In this document: positions 51,589 to 59,706 of the stretch, in pieces | How the letters are laid out: each line of letters opens with the position of its first letter | Numbering within the stretch: position 1 is the stretch's first letter | From: Bacillota bacterium | GTDB lineage: Bacteria; Bacillota; Bacilli; Paenibacillales; NBRC-103111 | Assembly: GCA_023393235.1 (NCBI GenBank) | Contig: JAEWMH010000038.1 | Location: forward strand, 44,211-108,210 | DNA length: 64,000 nucleotides | Direction: 5' to 3' | Translations under genes and position numbers: made by a program | The notes under the pieces: model-generated | Seen by the model: the letters and a program-made list of their open reading frames with translations, nothing else | Databases searched by the model: none | What the model was told of the DNA's origin: nothing

Positions 51589-52743
51589 TTACCGTCCTGC
51601 CAACACCAGATTGGCTTCCGCCAGCTTCTCGATGATCGGAATGCTTTGGGGGCAGGCTTCCTCGCAATTACCGCATTCCACACACAAGGAAGCATCCTTG
51701 TTGTTCTTCACCAGGTTAGCATAGTTTCGTTGACTGTCCGGCAGCGCATTGAAGATGGAGGAATGATTATAATGGGCGAATACATCGGGGATGGCCACTC
51801 CGGCAGGACACGGAACACAATAGCCGCATTTGGTGCAGCCCACCTTGATCTTGCTCTCGTAGGCCTCCTTCACCCGCTGTACCAGTCCAAGCTCCTTGCC
51901 GCTCATACTGCCCGGGATAATGGTGTCAAAAATCTGCAGATTATCCTTCAGCTGGTCCAGATTATTGACGCCGCTTAAGATGGTGGTTACCTGCGGGAAG
52001 TTCCCAACCCACCGGAATGCCCAGTCTACCGGACTATGTTTGGCGTCTGCCTCATCCCAGATGGCGAGGATATCATCGGGAACATTCCGGGCCAGGCTGC
52101 CGCCCTTCAGAGGCTCCATAATCACGACGGGAATATTCCGGTCGGCCGCATATTGCAGTCCTTCCAGGCCCGCCTGATAATTCACGTCCAGAATGTTCAG
52201 CTGGATCTGGCACATTTTCCAATTATAAGCGTCGATAACTTCCTTAAACACCGGAAGCTCATCATGGAAGGAAAACGACGGATAACGGATTTTCCCTTGT
52301 GCCACCGCTTCGTCCAGGAAATCCAGCACTCCCAGGGAAAGGACCGTTTTCCACGAATTCTTGTTCAGGGCATGAAGCAGATAAAAGTCAATGTAATCCA
52401 CCTGCAGCTTAGCCAATTGCTCATCCAGCAGCCTGCCGAAATCCTCATAGGTTTTGCACAGCCAAACAGGAAGCTTGGTGGCCAGCTTCACCTTTTCCCG
52501 GTAGCCGTCCTTCAAGGCCTTGCCTACGACCAGCTCGCTGTTGCCGCCATGATACGGATATGCCGTATCCACATATGTAACACCTTGATCAATCGCATAG
52601 CGGATAAGTTCGATGGCTTCTTCCTCATGAATCCGGGATGCATCCTTGCCGCCCTCTGGCTGTTCCTCCAGAGGAAGCCGCATACATCCTAACCCGAAGG
52701 AGGATACCTGAAAGTCCAAATTGCCAAATTGTCTGTACTGCAT
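51589..52743 (-). CDS. Aldo/keto reductase with C-terminal Fe-S domain
   Basis: 384 residues from the ATG at 52743 (AGAGGTG upstream; the longer frame has no site). The barrel has the catalytic Asp and Tyr in YVDTAYPYHGG, Lys in KLATKLPVW and His in YLLHALN. The extra C-terminal domain carries two Cys clusters, CTKCGYCVPCP and CVECGNCEEACP, for two 4Fe-4S clusters. Such AKRs are redox enzymes of unknown substrate, common in Firmicutes. It is transcribed alone ahead of fur's terminator. Confidence 0.9.
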   Translation of the reverse strand: MQYRQFGNLDFQVSSFGLGCMRLPLEEQPEGGKDASRIHEEEAIELIRYAIDQGVTYVDTAYPYHGGNSELVVGKALKDGYREKVKLATKLPVWLCKTYEDFGRLLDEQLAKLQVDYIDFYLLHALNKNSWKTVLSLGVLDFLDEAVAQGKIRYPSFSFHDELPVFKEVIDAYNWKMCQIQLNILDVNYQAGLEGLQYAADRNIPVVIMEPLKGGSLARNVPDDILAIWDEADAKHSPVDWAFRWVGNFPQVTTILSGVNNLDQLKDNLQIFDTIIPGSMSGKELGLVQRVKEAYESKIKVGCTKCGYCVPCPAGVAIPDVFAHYNHSSIFNALPDSQRNYANLVKNNKDASLCVECGNCEEACPQSIPIIEKLAEANLVLAGR

Positions 52744-52891
52744 GTCTTCACCTCTATGATCTGTCATCCTCTTCACGGGCATCAAGGCCCGCATCTCTCT
52801 TTTCCAATTGTAGCATATTCACTTTTGGGCGGACAGTAGTTAACAAAAGGTAAGTGAGCATAGACCTGTACAGCACGATAGCCTGAACATG

Positions 52892-52936
52892 CCAAAAAAA
52901 CCGTACAAGGCCTGACTGGAGCAGGCTTTGACGGTT
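52892..52936 (-). terminator. Terminator of fur
   Basis: Two stacked stems, AACCGT/ACGGTT and AGCCTG/CAGGCC, with seven T on the minus strand. About 60 bases past the fur stop. Confidence 0.8.
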
Positions 52937-52998
52937 CATGCCAACGGTGTAATCTTGCAGTTGTCCGCCGCGTATGCAGGCGGTGAATCACGCGGCGG

Positions 52999-53478
52999 CT
53001 ACGAAACCGCCTTGCAGTTATGCTTGCAGTTCTTATTGGTGCAATCCCGGAAGGAACCGAAAAAATCCAGGCGGTGATCCGTTACAGTGAAGCCGTATTC
53101 CGTCTCCAGCCGCTTCTCCAAAAGGGACAGCCAGTCCTCCATAATTTCACGGACCTCGCCGCATTCCCGGCAGATCAGATGATGATGCATATGCTCATGC
53201 TCTTGGCTGCGCAGGTCATACCGTGCCACACCGTCGCCGAAGTTCATTTTCTCCACAATATGCAGCTCACTGAACAGCTCCAGCACCCGGTACACGGTGG
53301 CGATGCCGATTTTGGGGGATTGCTGCCGGACCAGCATAAAAACCTCCTCCGCACTCAGATGCTCCTTTTCATTCTCCAGCAGCACCCGCAGTGTTGCGTC
53401 CCGCTGGGGAGTCAGCTTATAGCCTTGTGCGGAAAGCCGTTTGTTGATTTTGCTTAATTCCTCGGTCACACAGGTCAT
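52999..53478 (-). CDS. fur: Ferric uptake regulator Fur
   Basis: 159 residues. The winged helix (KLTPQRDATLRVLLENEKEHLSAEEVF, IGIATVYRVLELFSELHIVEKMNFGDGVARYDLR) and the metal-binding region (HEHMHHHLICRECGEVREIMEDW plus CTNKNCKHNCK) follow B. subtilis Fur closely. It represses iron-uptake genes when iron is plentiful. Fur boxes at 14361, 18229 and 55921 in this window are likely targets. GAAGGAGG precedes the ATG. Its own promoter has a PerR-type box, as known for fur in B. subtilis. Confidence 0.92.
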   Translation of the reverse strand: MTCVTEELSKINKRLSAQGYKLTPQRDATLRVLLENEKEHLSAEEVFMLVRQQSPKIGIATVYRVLELFSELHIVEKMNFGDGVARYDLRSQEHEHMHHHLICRECGEVREIMEDWLSLLEKRLETEYGFTVTDHRLDFFGSFRDCTNKNCKHNCKAVS

Positions 53479-53528
53479 TCCCGAACCTCCTTCACCACCC
53501 GTTTGTTCTTATTCAGGCGCAAACGGAT

Positions 53529-53543
53529 TTAGAATCATTATAA
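53529..53543. promoter_or_regulatory. PerR-type box at the fur promoter
   Basis: On the minus strand TTATAATGATTCTAA, one mismatch from the consensus TTATAATnATTATAA. It lies just downstream of the fur -10 box and would let peroxide stress raise fur expression. Autoregulation by Fur is an alternative. Confidence 0.65.
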
Positions 53544-53547
53544 GAAT

Positions 53548-53576
53548 ATTATAGTCCCCTTATATGAAAATAGCAA
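53548..53576 (-). promoter_or_regulatory. fur promoter
   Basis: On the minus strand, TTGCTA, a 17-base spacer and a perfect TATAAT: a good SigA promoter, 70 bases ahead of fur. Confidence 0.7.
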
Positions 53577-53592
53577 TCTATGGACGGTGAGG

Positions 53593-53626
53593 AAAAGGCG
53601 CCTCCTCCGTCGGGAAGAAGCGCCTT
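53593..53626 (-). terminator. Terminator upstream of fur
   Basis: AAAGGCGC / GCGCCTTT around an 18-base loop, with TTTTCC on the minus strand. No protein gene ends nearby; it closes the stretch from 53640 to 53900. Confidence 0.75.
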
Positions 53627-53920
53627 TATCTTAACCTAACCTGTTCCGTGAAGCCTACCAATGGTTCCAACAATATCATCAAACTTCTACATCTAGCTTC
53701 TTGCAGCTGCATCTATGGGGTCTAACAGATCATAAGCTACCCGTTTGTTGAAACAACCGGCCGGCTTCGTCTTTGAATCATCAAAACAACGAAAGCCCTG
53801 CCTCTCTTCCATCCTTGCGGCTCCGAAGACCGCGCCAGTGAGAATCTACACATTCAAACAATGAACAAAGGTTATTCAGTAATAATAACACATTTGTTCG
53901 CATATTGCAAGAACGAATAC
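53627..53920 (-). other. Gene-less stretch: 3' UTR or small RNA candidate
   Basis: Nearly 300 bases between the nitroreductase stop and the terminator at 53593 without a protein gene. On the minus strand a hairpin GGCTTTCGT...ACGAAGCC and GTTTGTTGAAACAAC-like palindrome (53741-53755) are visible. It could be an untranslated trailer or an sRNA ending in that terminator. I found no family match. Confidence 0.3.
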
Positions 53921-54502
53921 TTAATAAGGCAAAATCAAATCCTCCAGCTTCCGTTTAGGCACATGATGGACCCCTTGCTCATCCCGCCAATACTTCACAT
54001 TCTTCGGATCGGCCAGCTCCTCCAGCACCACGACTTCCTTCGGTTTGCCCAGTGCCATCACCAGCAGAATCTCATACTGCTCAAGGATATCCAGCGCCTG
54101 TGCCAGACCTTTGCGGTCGATGGCTCCAAACATACAGCCGCCGAAGCCCTTCTCCACTGCTCCCAAGAGAATACTTTGGCAGGCAAGACCATGATCCCAC
54201 GAAGGATTGGAGCTGATGGTTTTATCCAGCAGCATCACCACATAAGCCGACGGACGCTCCCCCTCCACCGGACCCGGCCAATCCCGGAGATAACCCGCCC
54301 AGCGCAGGTGCGGGAAAATCAGTGCGTTCTTTTCCTTATCGGCAGAAAGGACATATTTCAGGGATTGCAGATTGCCCCCCGATGAGGTGTGCCGCGCCAA
54401 ATCAATCCATGCCTCCAGTTGAGCCCTCTCGATAGGCGCATCCTCATAAAACCGGCGGTACGTTCTATTCTTCCTGATTAACTCTTCAATCATGCTGGCC
54501 AT
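53921..54502 (-). CDS. Nitroreductase-family protein coupled to zur
   Basis: 193 residues with the nitroreductase fold: RKNRTYRRFYEDAPIERAQLEAWIDLARHTSSGGNLQSLKYVLS at the N-terminus and GGCMFGAIDRKGLAQAL, LLVMALGKPKE at the C-terminal side. The start lies inside the end of zur (17-base overlap), so it is translated from the same message. FMN-dependent reductases of this family act on nitro compounds, quinones or flavins. Coupling with a metal regulator is uncommon; a link to metal or redox stress is inference. Confidence 0.87.
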   Translation of the reverse strand: MASMIEELIRKNRTYRRFYEDAPIERAQLEAWIDLARHTSSGGNLQSLKYVLSADKEKNALIFPHLRWAGYLRDWPGPVEGERPSAYVVMLLDKTISSNPSWDHGLACQSILLGAVEKGFGGCMFGAIDRKGLAQALDILEQYEILLVMALGKPKEVVVLEELADPKNVKYWRDEQGVHHVPKRKLEDLILPY

Positions 54503-54950
54503 GCTCCCCTTCCTCCGGGGCCGGATTCTCGCGGCATTCCTTGCAGGTGCCGTAAATTTCGAACCGGTGCCCGCTGATCTGAAAGCCCTCCGGTCCTTCT
54601 CCCAGATGGCCCATCGGGCAAAAATCCATGGAAAAGGTTTTTTCGCATTGGGTACAGATCAAGTGGTGATGATGATGGTGCTGGCAATTGGCCTTAAACT
54701 TCAGGCCTCCCTCCAGAAAATAAAACTGCTCCAGGACACCCATTTCGCTTAAAATCCGCAGATTCCGGTAAACGGTGTCAAAGCTCACCCCGGGATATTT
54801 CTGGCGCATGGATTCATATACATCCTTGGGCGTCAGATACCCTTGCGCATCTGCGAACAGCTGAGCCAGACTTTTGCGCTGCTCCGTTACGCGGAGGCCG
54901 CCTGTGCTCATCTTCCGCAGCATTTCTTCAGTTGTTATGGATTCGGACAT
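54486..54950 (-). CDS. zur: Fur-family regulator, Zur type
   Basis: 154 residues. The DNA-binding domain includes RVTEQRKSLAQLFADAQGYLTPKDVYESMRQKYPGVSFDTVYRNLRILSEMGVLEQF. The metal-binding half has the His-run NCQHHHHHHLICTQCEKTFSMDFCP and GHRFEIYGTCKECRE with two Cys pairs. Sequence features such as YPGVSFDTVYRNL and ISGHRFEIYGTC resemble B. subtilis Zur more than PerR or Fur. It should repress zinc-uptake genes. GGGGGA precedes the ATG. It is the first gene of the pair with the nitroreductase. Confidence 0.8.
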   Translation of the reverse strand: MSESITTEEMLRKMSTGGLRVTEQRKSLAQLFADAQGYLTPKDVYESMRQKYPGVSFDTVYRNLRILSEMGVLEQFYFLEGGLKFKANCQHHHHHHLICTQCEKTFSMDFCPMGHLGEGPEGFQISGHRFEIYGTCKECRENPAPEEGEHGQHD

Positions 54951-55045
54951 TAGCTATCCCCCGATTGCACTCGCTTCCTTCTTCCTTCTAATATTGAAGG
55001 AAAATGCAAAAAACGTCAAGGTTGAGGGCATTTTCGACAAACGTC

Positions 55046-55074
55046 AAAAAACCCCCGGCACCCCGGAGGTTTTA
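55046..55074 (-). terminator. Terminator of the flavodoxin-hmoA operon
   Basis: AACCTCCGG / CCGGGGGTT with a GGTG loop and six T on the minus strand, directly past the hmoA stop. Confidence 0.85.
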
Positions 55075-55080
55075 CGTTCC

Positions 55081-55413
55081 TTAATTTAATGCTGCCGGTG
55101 CGGCGGCTTTCAGCACGCTGACCTGATAGGAATCATGGCTGGAGGAAATGATATAATCAGGCCGTCCTTGCTTGGCGCTTTGGCGGTGCCCCTGAATGTG
55201 GACATCGCTTTTCTCCCATGCTTTCCAGGCATCCTCCGATTCCCAGCGGATCATAACCAGCACCTGCTCCTCGCCGTGACGCGCCTTCTTCACCATCACG
55301 CTCAGATCCACAAAACCCGGCATCTGCTCCACTGCGCCCGGTTTGTTGAACCGCTCCGCCACAGCTTGGGCAAACTCTTCCTTGACGGTAATAGTTTTCA
55401 TTTCTACGAACAT
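55081..55413 (-). CDS. hmoA: Heme-degrading monooxygenase, HmoA type
   Basis: 110 residues of the ABM/IsdG fold. MKTITVKEEFAQAVAERFNKPGAVEQMPGFVDLSVMVKKARHGEEQVLVMIRWESEDAWKAWEKSDVHIQGHR-type sequence resembles B. subtilis HmoA throughout, and the heme ligand His candidate lies in HIQGH. It releases iron from heme in the cytosol. It lies 24 bases after a flavodoxin gene with an almost perfect Fur box upstream, so it should be made under iron starvation. AAGGAG precedes the ATG. Confidence 0.87.
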   Translation of the reverse strand: MFVEMKTITVKEEFAQAVAERFNKPGAVEQMPGFVDLSVMVKKARHGEEQVLVMIRWESEDAWKAWEKSDVHIQGHRQSAKQGRPDYIISSSHDSYQVSVLKAAAPAALN

Positions 55414-55437
55414 ACGAACACTCCTTATGTCTGTATA

Positions 55438-55884
55438 TTATCCGCGAAGCGCCTGGGCGAAGCTTTTGCCGAAGGCCACACATGTTTCCTTATCGGCCTT
55501 GCCCGGACTCAGCTCCACCTTCAGCCCCTCCTGAACAATCTCTGCGCCGCGGTTCTTCAGCTTGCCGATCAGAAGGTCCACCGCTACTCCGTACTCCGAA
55601 TAGGAGGAATCGCAGGAGCCGAATACAGCTGCTTTTTTCCCGGTAAGATCCACATCATCCAGGTCGTCGAAATAATCCAGGAATTCATCCGGCAATTCCC
55701 CGTCGCCCCAGGTATACGCCCCCAGCACAATGCCGTCGTAGCCGGCCAGGTCGGAGGCCTTCACATCATCCACACGCTCTACTACGGGTTCGAAGCCCTC
55801 TTCCTTGATCCCCTTCACAATTTGAAGGGCCATATCCTCGGTGTTGCCGGTCATGCTGGCATAAACCACCACTATACCGCTCAT
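55438..55884 (-). CDS. Flavodoxin
   Basis: 148 residues. The FMN-phosphate loop is YASMTGNTEDMA, and two flavin-stacking loops are GAYTWGDGELPD and GSCDSSYSEYG. It can replace ferredoxin when iron is scarce; the Fur box just upstream (55921) and hmoA downstream support this, and reduced flavodoxin may also power HmoA. The two genes form a Fur-regulated operon with a clear terminator. Confidence 0.93.
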   Translation of the reverse strand: MSGIVVVYASMTGNTEDMALQIVKGIKEEGFEPVVERVDDVKASDLAGYDGIVLGAYTWGDGELPDEFLDYFDDLDDVDLTGKKAAVFGSCDSSYSEYGVAVDLLIGKLKNRGAEIVQEGLKVELSPGKADKETCVAFGKSFAQALRG

Positions 55885-55920
55885 ACGTTTCGACCTCCAG
55901 ATAGATAGTACGTCTTGTTA

Positions 55921-55941
55921 TGATAATGATATTCATTATCA
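55921..55941. promoter_or_regulatory. Fur box of the flavodoxin-hmoA operon
   Basis: 9-base arms TGATAATGA and TCATTATCA around a TAT centre, one mismatch from the 19-base consensus. About 37 bases ahead of the flavodoxin start. Confidence 0.92.
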
Positions 55942-55974
55942 CTATAGGTGTCAATCCTTATTTTTCATGCCAAA

Positions 55975-56012
55975 AAAATAACACGGACCAGGGAAATTCC
56001 CCTGATCCGTGC
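55975..56012 (-). terminator. Terminator of dps copy 2
   Basis: CACGGATCAGGGG / CCCTGGTCCGTG on the minus strand, followed by TTATTTTTTT. Just past the dps stop. Confidence 0.9.
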
Positions 56013-56031
56013 TATATACTCGTGATTTATC

Positions 56032-56469
56032 TTATCCCAAGAAGGAGGACAGCATCCAAACATGCTTCTCCAAGGAAGTATGGATGGCCAGGAGCAGATC
56101 GCCGGTGGTTTCGTCATCGGCTTCTTCCGCAACCTTCATGCCTTCCTTCAACTCGGCGATAACGATTTCGAAATCGGCGATGGTAGCGGCAACTTGCTCG
56201 GTAGCGGATTCCGTGCCCTTGGCTTCCTTGATGGATGCAGTAGCCAGATAATCGCTCAAAGTCGCAAGCGGCTTGCCTTTAATGGCCAGTACACGCTCAG
56301 CCAGATCGTCAATATGAAGCGCAGCTTCGTTGTACAGCTCTTCAAATTTCAAATGCAGGGTGAAAAACTGGGTGCCCTTCACATACCAGTGAAAGTTGTG
56401 CAGCTTTACGAACAAAACTCCCCAGTTGGCAATCTGTTTGTTCAGTACCGAAGTCAATTCCACACTCAT
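56032..56469 (-). CDS. Dps-family ferritin-like protein (copy 2, MrgA-like)
   Basis: 145 residues. Ferroxidase ligands are in LHNFHWYVKGTQFFTLHLKFEELYNEAALHIDDLAERVLAIKG. It has no N-terminal extension, unlike copy 1. It lies immediately upstream on the same strand of the Fur-boxed flavodoxin-hmoA operon but has its own terminator. A PerR box was looked for upstream and not found. Iron storage and peroxide detoxification are its likely roles. Confidence 0.93.
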   Translation of the reverse strand: MSVELTSVLNKQIANWGVLFVKLHNFHWYVKGTQFFTLHLKFEELYNEAALHIDDLAERVLAIKGKPLATLSDYLATASIKEAKGTESATEQVAATIADFEIVIAELKEGMKVAEEADDETTGDLLLAIHTSLEKHVWMLSSFLG

Positions 56470-56571
56470 TTTCGATTATCCTCCTTGTTATATGTATTCC
56501 CATCTATTTTAAAGCATATCTCCTCTCAATAGATATTACAAATTACCAACTTTTTTCATAGACAAACAACA

Positions 56572-56598
56572 AAAAAAGCGGCCAAACAGCCGCTTTCA
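56572..56598 (-). terminator. Terminator of the PA14-domain gene
   Basis: AAAGCGGC / GCCGCTTT around CAAACA with seven T on the minus strand, just past the stop. Confidence 0.9.
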
Positions 56599-56610
56599 TT
56601 TGACAAAAAC

Positions 56611-59487
56611 TTAATCGTACAAAACTGCACTGGGATCATAGTCCCAGAACGGGTACCTGGCGGTAATGCCCGATTCCCCTGTCAGCCGGATTTTGACCCC
56701 GTCGCCGGTTTTCATCCCTTGGATAGGAAGATTGACATACTCCCCTGCCTTCACCGGCATGGCCATCACACTTCCGGGAATAGGCTCCATCGAGACGATG
56801 GTCCGTTCCTGGCTCAGACTGGACCAATACAGATTCACGTAATGCTGGGAATTGTAGCGGTTCAGGAAGGACAGCTCAATCTGGTAGGCTTCTCCCGCCT
56901 TCAGGTTGATGGATGCTCCCACAGGTCCGCCTAAGAAAATGTCCTGCCCGTTTATCTTGAGCTTCGTTTCATTCAAATTATCACTGTGGGCGGTGAAGGA
57001 ATACCGTTCCGTATACTTCGGCACAATGGTCCCGTTCCATTTCCAGGAGCCGATGCCGGAGGGTTTGAGATTGCTCAAGGAATCCAGTACCCGCTGCCCG
57101 GTTTCCTTGCCGAACTTGACATCGCCGTATACCGTTTCCGTAACCGTTCCTGCAGTCCGGGCGGGATATTGTCCATAGGTCACCTCGACGACGCCGCTCA
57201 CAGTGCTGAAAAATCCGAGCTGTGCTCCATCAGCGGTTTTGGAAAGCATGGGAGCTCCGATCAAGGGTCCTTGCTTCGCTTCTTCGATGATGAGGAAGCG
57301 GGGATAATCCGACGACTTCACCTTAACCACCATAGAATTGGCATCTGCCCGGACAAGCTGCACCGGGATGCTCTGGTTGGTCATAGGGTCATACGACGAA
57401 ACCTTGGCCCCTTGGCCCACTACATTGGCCAGACTGATTTCGTACTCCTGCTCCGGCATTTGATAACGCGCAGGATCCAGCGGAGATTTGGTTTCATCAT
57501 AGGAACGGGTAATATCCCGGGTCATGACATAATAGGCCACAGCGAATTTGTTGTTAGCCAACTGGTACGGCAGGATGGCGAAATCATCCCGGTTGTACCG
57601 GCTGGGATGTTCAGCGGTGCCTTTGCCCGCAAAAACCAGCTGCGGCTTGTATTCGGTCAGCCGGGTCACTGCAAGAGGACGGGCCGTATCGATAGGCTGA
57701 CCGGTTTTCATCAGGCCGGCGATGTTCTTCAGCACTGAAATTTGCGGACCGATCTTGGCGCGGACGGCATCGTTCAACTGATAGTTGTTCTTCTTCAGTT
57801 CATCGAAGAAGGCCTCCGGAAGAATGCCGAAGCAGTTGTCCTGGTTGCGGATATTATAGACCGTGATGGTCTCCATCCCCTTGTGGGCGTAGAAGGTGAA
57901 TAAGCGCGACAAGGTCTTTGCCCCGGTTTCCATCATTACCGACGACAGCTGTTGGTCCGCGGCGGCTACCTTGGACTGCTCGATGAGCTTTTGGGCGAAG
58001 GGCAGCCGGTAATAGTTGGTTTCGGTCATCCACAGCTCCGCCGTCTTCCCTTTGCCGGGACTGGCGTAGCGGAAGTGGTCCTGCCATGGGCCGGGGAACG
58101 GGGTCAGATCCCGGATCATGGATTCGGTGGTATACAGGTATGCCCATTCCTCTGGCATAGTCATCACTTGGTTCGGGATAAAGTAGCTGCCCGGAACGGA
58201 TTCATTGATATTGGTGGGCTTGCGTATGCCGTCCAGCCGTCCAAGCGCGTTGTAATAAATCTTGGTGGGCGACGTATAAGAGGAAGCGGAGTCTTGTCCG
58301 ATATAGGACTTCACCGGATCATAGCCGGTGTAATAATGGCGGCTGTAGCCTGCTTGATTGGACCAGATGCTGGTGCCGTTATCATAAGGACGCTGGTTGG
58401 AGAAGCCGCTGATCACCCGCACACCGGGCAGGCCGTTGGCCGGATCGGAGACAAAATCGGCGGTAATGGGCAGGAGCACCTCGATGCCGGTTACGGATTT
58501 GCCGTCTTTGGCGTAGGTCATCTCCTGGGCAAAGCCACGTTTCGGCTCGTAATAATTGTCCATGTACATGTAATGGTGGCCGAAGGTATATTCGTTGTAC
58601 ACCTCGAAGTCAAAGCCCGCATCTGCCTTCCCGACGGTGCCCAAGTCCTCCCGGACAATCTCAGACACGGTCCTGATATACCGCATCCAGCCGTTAAGAG
58701 TTTCCTGGGAGGCGGGATTGGGGGTGCCGTCCTTAAACACCGGCCCGGAAAAAGGCTGGTACTTCAATTTCACCAGAGTGGTTGCCCCTTGGGGCAGATC
58801 ATTGGGAAGCGGAGCGGATAAGGTGCATTTGCCTGTAGCGGCATCAACCTCTGTAATAATCGGGAACATGGCCGGTCCCATGCCCTTTAATCCAGTGTAG
58901 AGCGGCTTGATGTCCGCCGTTTTGTCCACATAGATCACCCGGTCGCCCTTCAAAGCCTTTTTGGTAACGGTGGTTTTGACCTCCACATTGGGGCTGGGCA
59001 TACCCGAGTTCATATTCAGGAGGATAAGAGGGCGGATATTATTGTTCTTCAATGCGGTAAGCTGAGCCCGGAAGGCCCCGCGGTAAACGGATTTAATTTG
59101 GGTTTCGTCATTGTAATCCAGGTTGGACCAGCCAATCTCCAGGCGGGCGGAGGTAATCCCTGCTTCAGCCATAACGGCAGCCGTCGCAGCTGCCTCCTCC
59201 TGCTTGATGTTATTGAACACGACGCCTACGGTGTCCAGATAACGCCGGCTGTCCCAGGTATCCATATAGCTTCTCCAGGGGACGGTGAAATAGGAACGAA
59301 TGCCGAAGGGAATTTCCTGCTGAAACGGGTCGATGTAAGCTCCTTCTAGTGTAGCCTTGTCCGTTACGCCATCCCAGCTGCCCTGGATGCCCGCTGTTGC
59401 GGCACCGGAGGCTTTGAAGATTGGCTGAAACGGTGTTCCCAACAAAGCCAACAGGACAACGAAGATGGTCAGGCGCCTTTTGATCAA
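56611..59487 (-). CDS. Large secreted glycosidase-like protein with PA14 domain (TTG start)
   Basis: 958 residues. A signal peptide (MIKRRLTIFVVLLALLGTPFQPIF) precedes a TIM-barrel-like catalytic region (SYFTVPWRSYMDTWDSRRYLDTVGVVFNNI, ITSARLEIGWSNLDYN, FDFEVYNEYTFGHHYM) reminiscent of GH39/GH5-type fold enzymes; Glu residues in EIGWSN and VYNEYTF are candidates for catalysis. A beta-sandwich follows, then a PA14 carbohydrate-binding domain (GSWKWNGTIVPKYTERYSFTAHSDN, FLNRYNSQHYVNLYWSS, about residues 760-900). It starts with TTG, 7 bases after AGGAGGG. The substrate is unknown; a plant or microbial cell-wall polysaccharide is plausible. Confidence 0.8.
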   Translation of the reverse strand: MIKRRLTIFVVLLALLGTPFQPIFKASGAATAGIQGSWDGVTDKATLEGAYIDPFQQEIPFGIRSYFTVPWRSYMDTWDSRRYLDTVGVVFNNIKQEEAAATAAVMAEAGITSARLEIGWSNLDYNDETQIKSVYRGAFRAQLTALKNNNIRPLILLNMNSGMPSPNVEVKTTVTKKALKGDRVIYVDKTADIKPLYTGLKGMGPAMFPIITEVDAATGKCTLSAPLPNDLPQGATTLVKLKYQPFSGPVFKDGTPNPASQETLNGWMRYIRTVSEIVREDLGTVGKADAGFDFEVYNEYTFGHHYMYMDNYYEPKRGFAQEMTYAKDGKSVTGIEVLLPITADFVSDPANGLPGVRVISGFSNQRPYDNGTSIWSNQAGYSRHYYTGYDPVKSYIGQDSASSYTSPTKIYYNALGRLDGIRKPTNINESVPGSYFIPNQVMTMPEEWAYLYTTESMIRDLTPFPGPWQDHFRYASPGKGKTAELWMTETNYYRLPFAQKLIEQSKVAAADQQLSSVMMETGAKTLSRLFTFYAHKGMETITVYNIRNQDNCFGILPEAFFDELKKNNYQLNDAVRAKIGPQISVLKNIAGLMKTGQPIDTARPLAVTRLTEYKPQLVFAGKGTAEHPSRYNRDDFAILPYQLANNKFAVAYYVMTRDITRSYDETKSPLDPARYQMPEQEYEISLANVVGQGAKVSSYDPMTNQSIPVQLVRADANSMVVKVKSSDYPRFLIIEEAKQGPLIGAPMLSKTADGAQLGFFSTVSGVVEVTYGQYPARTAGTVTETVYGDVKFGKETGQRVLDSLSNLKPSGIGSWKWNGTIVPKYTERYSFTAHSDNLNETKLKINGQDIFLGGPVGASINLKAGEAYQIELSFLNRYNSQHYVNLYWSSLSQERTIVSMEPIPGSVMAMPVKAGEYVNLPIQGMKTGDGVKIRLTGESGITARYPFWDYDPSAVLYD

Positions 59488-59608
59488 ATGAATACCCTCC
59501 TGGAGATGGAAGTTACCTGTGTCGATTTTGTGTCGAATCTTGTTGAAATACAGGGAACTAACTCTACTTATGTCGAATTACATGCTTATTATATGCTTTC
59601 CATCAAAT

Positions 59609-59650
59609 GCAAAAAAAGAGACGCCGGGACCATTTCCCAAACGTCTCTTC
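59609..59650 (-). terminator. Terminator of dps copy 3
   Basis: AGAGACG / CGTCTCT with an inner GGGA/TCCC pair, seven T following on the minus strand, about 57 bases past the stop of dps copy 3. Confidence 0.8.
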
Positions 59651-59706
59651 CCTTCCCCCAAGCCCACTTTCATAAAGAAGGGGTTGTTCTTTATAATATT
59701 TGATTT

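Noticed and set aside
56470..56571. PerR box ahead of dps copy 2
   Set aside because: No stretch there fits TTATAATnATTATAA with fewer than four mismatches.
57952..58821. 289-codon frame on the plus strand
   Set aside because: It is antisense of the large secreted PA14 gene. No start signal and no recognisable protein.
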